Source: an uncultured Nannocystaceae bacterium (GTDB lineage Bacteria > Myxococcota_A > Polyangia > Nannocystales > Nannocystaceae). From it: a stretch of DNA of 7,318 bases. The notes under the pieces were generated by a model. That model did not search any database, was not told the DNA's origin, and saw nothing but the letters and a program-made list of their open reading frames with translations. The translations under genes and the position numbers were made by a program. Shown here one piece after another: positions 1 to 4,992 of the stretch; the first letter of the stretch is position 1; each line of letters begins with the position of its first letter. The stretch spans positions 1 through 7,318 of the forward strand of contig CALKDV010000450.1 in NCBI GenBank assembly GCA_938084085.1, in the 5' to 3' direction.

Positions 1-1115
1 TTGTCGCCACACACCGGGAAGTTACAGGCGTCGGTGCAGCCGTCATCGTCGTCGCCGTTCTTGCCGTCGTCGCACTGCTCGCCGAGCTCAAGGGTCGAGT
101 TGCCGCAGGACTCGAGCGTACAAAACGCGGTGCAGCCATCCCCGCCGACGGTGTTGCCGTCGTCACACGCCTCGGTGGGGCTTTTGTCCCCATCGCCGCA
201 GATGTTGAGCGCGCACGCGTTATTGCAAAACTGCCCCGGGCCGTTTCCTGCGCCTTCGTCACACTCTTCCCCGTTGGTGGTCGGTTGGGGGAATCCGTCC
301 CCACACACCGGCGCGGTGCAAAGATCTGTGCAGCCGTCGTCATTGTCGCCATCCGCGTTGTCGTCGCAGGCTTCCCCTGCGTCGACGGTGCCGTTGCCGC
401 AGCTCTCAAGGTTGCAGGCGACATCGCAGCCGTCGCCGTCGTCGGCGTTGCCGTCATCGCAGCCTTCGGTCGGGCTCAAAAACCCATCGCCGCAGACGTT
501 GAGCACGCAGTTGCTCAGGCAAGACTGGTCGTCGGCGTTGCCGGCCCCGTCGTCACACTGCTCGCTGTTGGAGTTGGATTGCAAGATCCCGTCTCCGCAG
601 GCTGGGAGCGCGCACGCGATGGTGCAGCCGTCATCGTCGTTGGTGTTGCCGTCGTCGCAGGCCTCACCGTTGGAGGTGGGTTGGGAGATTCCATCCCCAC
701 AGACTGGGAGGGCGCAGGCGTCGGTGCAGCCGTCGTCGTCGTCGCCGTTGGCGCCGTCGTCGCAGGCCTCGCCGTTCGACGCGGGTTGGGCGATCCCGTC
801 CCCACAAGCGGGGAGGGCGCAGGCGTCGGTGCAGCCGTCGTCGTCGTCGCCGTTCTGGCCGTCGTCGCAGGCCTCGGTGCCGGTGCCGGCGTTGTGGGTG
901 AGCCCGTCGCCGCACGAGGCCACTTGGCAGGTTGAGGTGCAGTCGGCGTTGTCGGCGTTGGTGGCGACGCCGTCGTCGCAGGCCTCGCCTGCCGCTGGTT
1001 GGATAAACCCGTCGCCGCAGGCGGGGAGGGTGCACATGGTGGTGCAGCTGCCTGTGTCGTCGTTGGCGGCGCCCTCGTCACATTCTTCGCCCATGTCGAC
1101 CACCCCGTCGCCACA
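1..1115 (-). repeat. Array of eleven four-cysteine repeats within the lipoprotein gene
   Basis: Repeat units begin at protein residues 97, 129, 164, 200, 235, 269, 304, 335, 367, 402 and 433, and a twelfth begins at 465. Most start CGDG; units 8 and 11 start CGNG and CGNS. All eleven complete units keep four cysteines, giving 44 in the array. Units vary from 31 to 36 residues, mainly in the spacer after CGDG and in the Asp/Asn-rich loop before the third cysteine. The end of the array lies outside the window. Confidence 0.93.
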
Positions 1116-1403
1116 AAACGGATCAGGAGCGCCGGTGGTATCGCCGTCGCCGGTGGTGTCGCCGTCGCCATCGCCATCGCCGTCGCCGTCGCCGTCTCCG
1201 TCGCCGGTGGTGTCGCCGGTGGTGTCGCCCGTGGCATCGCCCGTGGCATCGCCGTCGCCGTCGCCGTCGCCATCGCCAGACTCTTCTCCAAAGTCGGCTT
1301 GGTCACCGTTGTCACTCCCGTCAAGGGTGTCGAGCGACTCTCCGCCAGCGCACGACGCCAGCAAGAGAACCAATGAGAACTGTCCAACTCTCTTAAGCCA
1401 CAC
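1..1403 (-). CDS. Cysteine-rich repeat (DUF4215 / Myxococcus disulfide repeat) lipoprotein, C-terminus beyond the window
   Basis: This leftward gene is open to the left edge (467 codons visible, no stop). The start chosen is GTG at 1403: it is the only ATG or GTG in frame after an upstream in-frame TAA, and it gives a lipoprotein signal, MWLKRVGQFSLVLLLASC, with lipobox LASC and lipidated Cys18. No good ribosome binding site is seen. Residues 43-88 are a Gly-Asp/Thr linker. From residue 97 there are eleven complete repeats of 31-36 residues, plus the first three residues of a twelfth. Each has the pattern CGDG...GEACDDG...DDGC...C, with four cysteines. This matches the cysteine-rich repeat family common in Myxococcota surface proteins, whose function is unknown. 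The cysteines should pair as disulfides outside the cytoplasm. The Asp-rich loops could bind calcium, which is inference. A double-DsbA lipoprotein lies 178 bp upstream on the same strand. Confidence 0.92.
   Translation of the reverse strand, partial: MWLKRVGQFSLVLLLASCAGGESLDTLDGSDNGDQADFGEESGDGDGDGDGDATGDATGDTTGDTTGDGDGDGDGDGDGDGDTTGDGDTTGAPDPFCGDGVVDMGEECDEGAANDDTGSCTTMCTLPACGDGFIQPAAGEACDDGVATNADNADCTSTCQVASCGDGLTHNAGTGTEACDDGQNGDDDDGCTDACALPACGDGIAQPASNGEACDDGANGDDDDGCTDACALPVCGDGISQPTSNGEACDDGNTNDDDGCTIACALPACGDGILQSNSNSEQCDDGAGNADDQSCLSNCVLNVCGDGFLSPTEGCDDGNADDGDGCDVACNLESCGNGTVDAGEACDDNADGDNDDGCTDLCTAPVCGDGFPQPTTNGEECDEGAGNGPGQFCNNACALNICGDGDKSPTEACDDGNTVGGDGCTAFCTLESCGNSTLELGEQCDDGKNGDDDDGCTDACNFPVCGD
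706..854. repeat. Perfect 44-bp direct repeat, copies 105 bp apart, in the cysteine-repeat array
   Basis: Positions 706-749 and 811-854 are identical over 44 bp. After a three-base difference the match continues at 753-771 and 858-876. The offset is 105 bp, exactly 35 codons, so the copies are in frame and cover the Asp-rich loop and the last two cysteines of repeat units 3 and 4. Other units match only at the protein level, so this pair looks like a recent unit duplication or gene conversion. Confidence 0.9.
1140..1277 (-). repeat. Gly-Asp / Thr-Thr-Gly-Asp low-complexity linker
   Basis: This stretch encodes residues 43-88 of the cysteine-repeat lipoprotein, alternating Gly-Asp pairs with GDAT and GDTT units. 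The DNA consists of near-repeats of GGCGAC and GGCGAT. Because the units are 6 or 12 bp, gain or loss of units would not shift the frame. The strongly acidic linker would hold the repeat region away from the lipid-anchored N-terminus. Similar linkers are a habit of Nannocystales lipoproteins, which supports the taxonomic guess. Confidence 0.9.
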
Positions 1404-1581
1404 GCCCCATGTTATGGGTGATTCGCTGTTTGCGCCAGTATCGACGCGTCGCGAGGGTGGCGCCCACGCGTCGCTTTATCGCGCATTTCTCCCACGCCAC
1501 GCTCCCAAGCACCCTTTTGGGCGGTCGCTACGAGCGGCGGGATCATCGCCTCTTTGCGGCAATCTCGGAAAACCGGGGTCG
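1404..1581. other. Intergenic gap between the DsbA-like gene and the repeat lipoprotein gene
   Basis: These 178 bp hold no plausible gene. They contain two copies of ACGCGTCGC (listed separately) and some short imperfect stem-loops without a T-run, for example around 1510-1523. No convincing -35/-10 pair or Rho-independent terminator was found, so the two leftward genes could share a transcript or the lipoprotein could have its own promoter here. Confidence 0.6.
1442..1474. promoter_or_regulatory. Two direct copies of ACGCGTCGC, 22 bp apart, upstream of the lipoprotein start
   Basis: ACGCGTCGC occurs at 1444-1452 and again at 1466-1474. The copies are 22 bp apart, about two helical turns, so both would lie on the same DNA face. 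The first copy sits in a 10-bp perfect palindrome, CGACGCGTCG, at 1442-1451. They lie about 40 to 70 bp upstream of the GTG start at 1403. Position and phasing fit a regulator site, but ACGCGT-rich words arise easily in GC-rich DNA. Confidence 0.25.
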
Positions 1582-3051
1582 CTATGGTTTGGTCTGCGTC
1601 ACGGGGTCTTGGCCCGGCGACTTCGCGGAGAGGCCCACCAACACACGGTAAAGTTCCAACGCGGGAATTCCTTGGGTGCGCAGATCGCCAGCGCGCGCCA
1701 GCTCTTCCGTGATGATCGAGCGGAACATGATCTCCGACTGGGCGCCCTGAACGGGTCGCCCATTAACGAAGCTGGTGGGGGTGCCCGTGACGCCGAGGGT
1801 CATGCCAAGCTCGATGTCTCGCTTGATCTGGGCGTCAAACTCTTTGCTCTCCGACCACGGCGCGGTTGTCTCCGACAGGCCTACCCGCGCACCGATCTCC
1901 TGGAGGTCCTCGGGCGAGAATCGAGCCCCGGTAGCGTAGAGTTCATCGTGAAACGGCCAGAATTTCCCCTGGGCGTTGGCGACCATGGAGGCGCGGGCGG
2001 CGGGGATGGCCGCGGGATGACCGGGGAGCGGGAAGTGCTTGTACACGAGTCGCACCTGGTCTGCGTAGCGGTCCTTGATGGCGCGCAAGGTCTCGTGACC
2101 CCGGGCGCAAAACGGGCACTGAAAATCGCCGAAGACGACGATTGTTACCGGCGCGTCAGCCGGTCCGAGGGTCGGGCTCTTTTCGACGGGGACCGGATAG
2201 GTTTTGTCTTCATCGAGGACGTCGGGATCTTGGTCGTACTCGATCGCCTCGTATCCAAGTTTGGTGGCGTGGGCGTAGAGCTCATCTGCTGGGATCCCGT
2301 CGGCGCGCCATGTTGAGGCGAAGGCGCGCTCTTCTTCGACGATGGTCTCGAAGAACGACAGCGGCTTCGCGCCGGAGATCCGCCGTCCGTTGATGAAAAA
2401 AGTGGGGGTCGAGCGAACCTGCAATCGGGAGGCTTGTTCGAGATCGCGCCGCACGGCGACCGCATGGGTCATGGCGTCGAGGTCTGTGGCCACGCGCGTC
2501 ATGTCCATTCCGAGGGCGTTCACGTGTTCGATCAGCGTGGGGGTCGCGATACCGTCGCCGGAGAAGATCCGGTCGTGAAAACCCCAAAACGCCCCCTGCT
2601 CCGCGGCGGACATGGCCATCAGAGCCGCCAGCATGGCTTGGGGGTGGCGAGCGATGGGGAAGGACTTGTACACGAGCCGGATTTCACCCTGGTGCAGGGT
2701 CTCCAGGGTTTGAATCGTCTGCATTGCGCGCGTGCAAAAAGGGCACTCGAAGTCGCTGAACATCACGATGGTGATGGGCGCGTCGTCGGGGCCACGCGTG
2801 GGGGCGTCGCCGATCTCCACGTTGTAGCGCAGGCACGGGATCCCCGCGGCCTGCTGCGGCTCGCTGATCGCGAGCCCGACGGGGTCGTCGCCAGGGTTGG
2901 TGCAGGTGGGAGGCGGCGGTGGGAGGCGGCTGAGGTCCGCGCCAGAGGGCTCGGTGGTGACTGGGCCCGCGCAGGCGCTCACGCAAAGGGCAAGCAAGGC
3001 TACGACGTAGAATCGTAGGCGCTCGGGTCGACCAGGTCGCGGTGGCAACAT
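1582..3051 (-). CDS. Lipoprotein with two DsbA-like thioredoxin domains
   Basis: This is a predicted envelope thiol-disulfide oxidoreductase of 489 residues. The ATG at 3051 is preferred because it directly yields a signal peptide (basic RPERLR, then a hydrophobic stretch) ending in lipobox VSAC with Cys27. An in-frame ATG at 3162 would add 37 residues, bury the signal and overlap the divergent gene. After a proline run (44-48) come two thioredoxin folds of the DsbA/Thioredoxin_4 type. Domain 1 starts near residue 90 with CPFC at 103-106 and the cis-Pro loop STPTFFING at 214-222. Domain 2 starts near 299 with CPFC at 312-315 and GTPTSFVNG at 423-431. Both keep a LVYK-[SH]-FP strand and an FW-x-FHD motif, so the protein is an internal duplication with both active sites intact. 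No clear Shine-Dalgarno is visible. It may oxidise or isomerise disulfides of exported proteins, possibly the repeat lipoprotein downstream. Confidence 0.93.
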   Translation of the reverse strand: MLPPRPGRPERLRFYVVALLALCVSACAGPVTTEPSGADLSRLPPPPPTCTNPGDDPVGLAISEPQQAAGIPCLRYNVEIGDAPTRGPDDAPITIVMFSDFECPFCTRAMQTIQTLETLHQGEIRLVYKSFPIARHPQAMLAALMAMSAAEQGAFWGFHDRIFSGDGIATPTLIEHVNALGMDMTRVATDLDAMTHAVAVRRDLEQASRLQVRSTPTFFINGRRISGAKPLSFFETIVEEERAFASTWRADGIPADELYAHATKLGYEAIEYDQDPDVLDEDKTYPVPVEKSPTLGPADAPVTIVVFGDFQCPFCARGHETLRAIKDRYADQVRLVYKHFPLPGHPAAIPAARASMVANAQGKFWPFHDELYATGARFSPEDLQEIGARVGLSETTAPWSESKEFDAQIKRDIELGMTLGVTGTPTSFVNGRPVQGAQSEIMFRSIITEELARAGDLRTQGIPALELYRVLVGLSAKSPGQDPVTQTKP

Positions 3052-3080
3052 CCGCGAGAGGGTACGATGGGAGGGAGCGG

Positions 3081-3101
3081 GGGGGAATCTTTTCGTCCCC
3101 C
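3081..3101. promoter_or_regulatory. Inverted repeat GGGGGA / TCCCCC in the divergent intergenic region
   Basis: GGGGGA at 3081-3086 and TCCCCC at 3096-3101 form perfect 6-bp arms around a 9-base A/T-richer centre. The pair lies in the 55-bp gap between the divergent starts at 3051 and 3107. It could be an operator for both genes or a hairpin in the leader of the ABC gene. No -10/-35 pair could be assigned with confidence. Confidence 0.3.
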
Positions 3102-3106
3102 GGCGC

Positions 3107-4093
3107 GTGAAAGATCCAGACGTGACGACTTCACTCCTCAGCTGCGAGCACATCTTTGTCACCTACGATGGCGTCCGCCACGCACTCCACGATGTTTCGC
3201 TGGAGGTGTTTGGGGGGCAAGTGCTCGGGCTCGTGGGACCGAACGGGGCGGGCAAGAGCACCACGCTTCGCGTGCTCGCGACCTTGCAGCGCGCCGATAA
3301 GGGGCGGGTGTGCTTCGAGGGCGCCGACGCGTGGCCTCGCCGGCATGCCGTGCGAGAGCGGGTGGGGTTCTTGGGCGACGGCACCGCGATGTATCCGAAG
3401 ATGGAGGCCGGGAGGTATCTGGAATTTTTTGGGGAGTGCTACGGGCTCACACCCGCCACGGCCCGCGAGCGAGCGGCGGCGCTCTTGGCTCAATTCGGGC
3501 TTGAGTCAAAGTCGGGCGCGAAGGTAGCCACGCTCAGCAAGGGTATGCGCCAGCGGCTGGCCATCGCGCGAACCATGGTGCAGCGGCCCAGCATTTTACT
3601 GCTCGATGAGCCCGCGGACGGGCTCGACCCGCGCGGACGCCGGGCGCTGCGGTTGCTGCTCCGCTCTTTGGCGGACGAGGGCACCGCCGTGGTTATCAGC
3701 TCACACATTCTCAAAGAGCTCGACGATCTGTGCGACGCGATCGCCGTTCTTGAGCGCGGAAAGGTGGCGGTCCAGGGCACCGTGGCGGAGATCATCGATC
3801 GCTTCGAGGTAGGGCGGAGGCTCTACCAAATCGAGGTCCGGGGGGGCTTGCCCGCGGCGCTCGGCCTGCTCAAGGCGCGCGAGTGTCTCGTGGAATCGGT
3901 GGCGGCCGTCGAGGAGGACTCGACCCCAACAGATCGGGGCGTCGTCACCGCGCGCGTGCGCGAGGAACATCTCGACGCCGCCGGGTTGCTGCGCGCGCTC
4001 ATAGAGGCGGGCGTGGAGGTGAGCGCCTTCGCCAAGGTGCGCAGCGACCTTGAGGACGTCTACGAGTCGCTCGGCCGCGACGGGGTCAGTTAG
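3107..4093 (+). CDS. ABC transporter ATP-binding protein, ABC-2/NatA type
   Basis: This is the cytoplasmic ATPase subunit (328 residues) of a predicted ABC-2-type exporter. Seen motifs are Walker A GPNGAGKST at 44-52, signature LSKGM at 143-147 in place of LSGGQ, Walker B ILLLDEP at 163-169, D-loop GLDP at 172-175 and the switch histidine at 201 in SSHIL. The usual Q-loop glutamine is aspartate (D91, in VGFLGD), a variation I recall from NatA-like proteins. Residues from about 225 to the end form a C-terminal domain without a recognisable motif. GTG at 3107 is used; GTG at 3122 is an alternative. The purine-rich stretch near 3069-3085 is too far upstream to act as a normal ribosome binding site. 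No permease is adjacent: the next gene, 48 bp downstream, is a DNA-repair nuclease. Substrate unknown. Confidence 0.94.
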   Translation: MKDPDVTTSLLSCEHIFVTYDGVRHALHDVSLEVFGGQVLGLVGPNGAGKSTTLRVLATLQRADKGRVCFEGADAWPRRHAVRERVGFLGDGTAMYPKMEAGRYLEFFGECYGLTPATARERAAALLAQFGLESKSGAKVATLSKGMRQRLAIARTMVQRPSILLLDEPADGLDPRGRRALRLLLRSLADEGTAVVISSHILKELDDLCDAIAVLERGKVAVQGTVAEIIDRFEVGRRLYQIEVRGGLPAALGLLKARECLVESVAAVEEDSTPTDRGVVTARVREEHLDAAGLLRALIEAGVEVSAFAKVRSDLEDVYESLGRDGVS

Positions 4094-4103
4094 CCGGGGC
4101 GCG

Positions 4104-4124
4104 CCGTTGACACCGGGGCGACGG
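4104..4124 (+). terminator. Weak stem-loop after the ABC gene
   Basis: CCGTTG at 4104-4109 can pair with CGACGG at 4119-4124 (6 bp with one G-T pair, 9-base loop). It follows the ABC stop codon by 10 bp, but no T-run follows, so it may only attenuate or do nothing. It overlaps the TTGACA at 4107-4112. Confidence 0.18.
4107..4112 (+). promoter_or_regulatory. TTGACA, consensus -35 hexamer upstream of the AP endonuclease gene
   Basis: A perfect TTGACA lies 29 bp before the ATG at 4142. At 17-bp spacing the -10 position reads CAAGAC, a poor match. If the promoter were real, transcription would begin at or beside the ATG, giving an almost leaderless message. That would agree with the lack of a Shine-Dalgarno there. 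A six-base match alone is weak evidence. Confidence 0.2.
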
Positions 4125-4141
4125 TTGGGCAAGACGCGTTC

Positions 4142-4954
4142 ATGGCCCCGAAAAGATCAGCGTCGATGCGCGTCGTGTCCTGGAACGTGAACGGGCTCCG
4201 GGCGGCGGTGCGGAAGGGGTTTTGGGGCTGGATGGACGCCTCCGGCGCGGACATCGTGGGCTTGCAAGAGGTGCGGGCGAGGCCCGAACAGCTCGACGCT
4301 CACACGCAGGCGCCGCCAGACTGGCACGCGCACTTTTTTCCCGCCAAGCGCCCCGGTTACAGCGGGGTGGGGATCTATTCACGGGTCGCCCCGGACGACG
4401 TCGTCACGAGCCTCGGGGAGGATCGATTCGACGACGAGGGGAGGTTCATGCTGGCGCGATTTGGGCGGCTCGTCGTAGCGAGCGTGTACTTCCCCAACGG
4501 CAACGGGAAAGACCGTGACAACAGCCGGGTGCCCTACAAGCTCGACTTTTATCGGGCGGTGTTCGACGTGCTGCAGCGGCGGCGCCGCGCCGGTCAACGC
4601 GTGGTGGTGATGGGGGACTTCAACACCGCGCACAAAGAGATCGACCTGGCGCGACCCAAGGCCAACGTCAAGACCTCTGGGTTCTTGCCCGAGGAGCGCC
4701 TGGAGATGGATCGCTGGATCGACGCGGGGTGGATCGACAGCCTGCGGGAGTACGACCCCGCCCCAGGTCGATACAGCTGGTGGACCGCGCGGGGCGGCGC
4801 GAGGGAACGCAACGTGGGATGGCGCATCGACTACGCGCTCGTCTCTCCGTCGATGCGACCTTATCTTCGCGGCGCCTTCGTCTCACCAGAGGTGATGGGC
4901 TCGGATCATTGCCCGGTAGGCGTAGAACTCGCGTCGACGGTGTGTGCGCGATAG
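4142..4954 (+). CDS. xth: Exodeoxyribonuclease III family AP endonuclease
   Basis: This is a cytoplasmic base-excision repair enzyme of 270 residues. The family cleaves DNA 5' to abasic sites and trims 3' blocking groups in a Mg-dependent reaction. The full set of motifs is present in order: WNVNGLR at 14-20 (Asn17), LQEVR at 41-45 (metal-binding Glu43), GVGIYSR at 75-81, VYFPNGN at 115-121 (Tyr116), GDFN at 148-151 (Asp149, Asn151), RNVGWRIDY at 223-231 (Asp230) and SDHCPV at 254-259 (Asp255 and catalytic His256). Length is normal for a single-domain ExoIII. ATG at 4142 is used; ATG at 4166 (residue 9), just before the core fold, is also possible, and neither has a clear ribosome binding site. 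It lies 48 bp after the ABC gene and 38 bp before the M2 peptidase gene, so co-transcription is possible, though no functional link is evident. Confidence 0.95.
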   Translation: MAPKRSASMRVVSWNVNGLRAAVRKGFWGWMDASGADIVGLQEVRARPEQLDAHTQAPPDWHAHFFPAKRPGYSGVGIYSRVAPDDVVTSLGEDRFDDEGRFMLARFGRLVVASVYFPNGNGKDRDNSRVPYKLDFYRAVFDVLQRRRRAGQRVVVMGDFNTAHKEIDLARPKANVKTSGFLPEERLEMDRWIDAGWIDSLREYDPAPGRYSWWTARGGARERNVGWRIDYALVSPSMRPYLRGAFVSPEVMGSDHCPVGVELASTVCAR

Positions 4955-4992
4955 GGGGCGCTCGTCTTCGAATTTTGGGGTAGCCTCCCGCC

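Noticed and set aside
285..935. Plus-strand open frame rich in Val/Ala/Gly resembling membrane segments
   Set aside because: The apparent hydrophobic periodicity is the antisense reading of Asp-rich repeats (GAC codons read as GTC). It is not a membrane protein.
1..1115. CRISPR-like or satellite array because of regular spacing of similar units
   Set aside because: The units are protein-coding cysteine repeats of varying length with no constant repeat and unique spacer structure.
515..1387. Minus-strand open frame of 290 codons starting at TTG 1387
   Set aside because: It is a shifted frame of the cysteine-repeat lipoprotein, rich in Ala/Thr/Pro, without family motifs. The frame starting at 1403 has the lipobox and all repeats.
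1510..1523. Small hairpin CACCC-TTTT-GGGCG as a terminator of the DsbA-like gene
   Set aside because: The stem is only five pairs including a G-T pair, and no T-run follows in the direction of transcription.
1..2316. Very long plus-strand open frame of 771 codons
   Set aside because: It is the antisense of two real minus-strand genes. Its product is low-complexity Ser/Pro/Gln-rich where it mirrors the cysteine repeats, has no domain, and ends inside the DsbA-like gene. The minus strand gives a signal peptide, lipobox and regular repeats.
3052..3162. Longer start for the DsbA-like gene at ATG 3162
   Set aside because: It would put 37 residues in front of a good lipoprotein signal and overlap the start of the divergent ABC gene.
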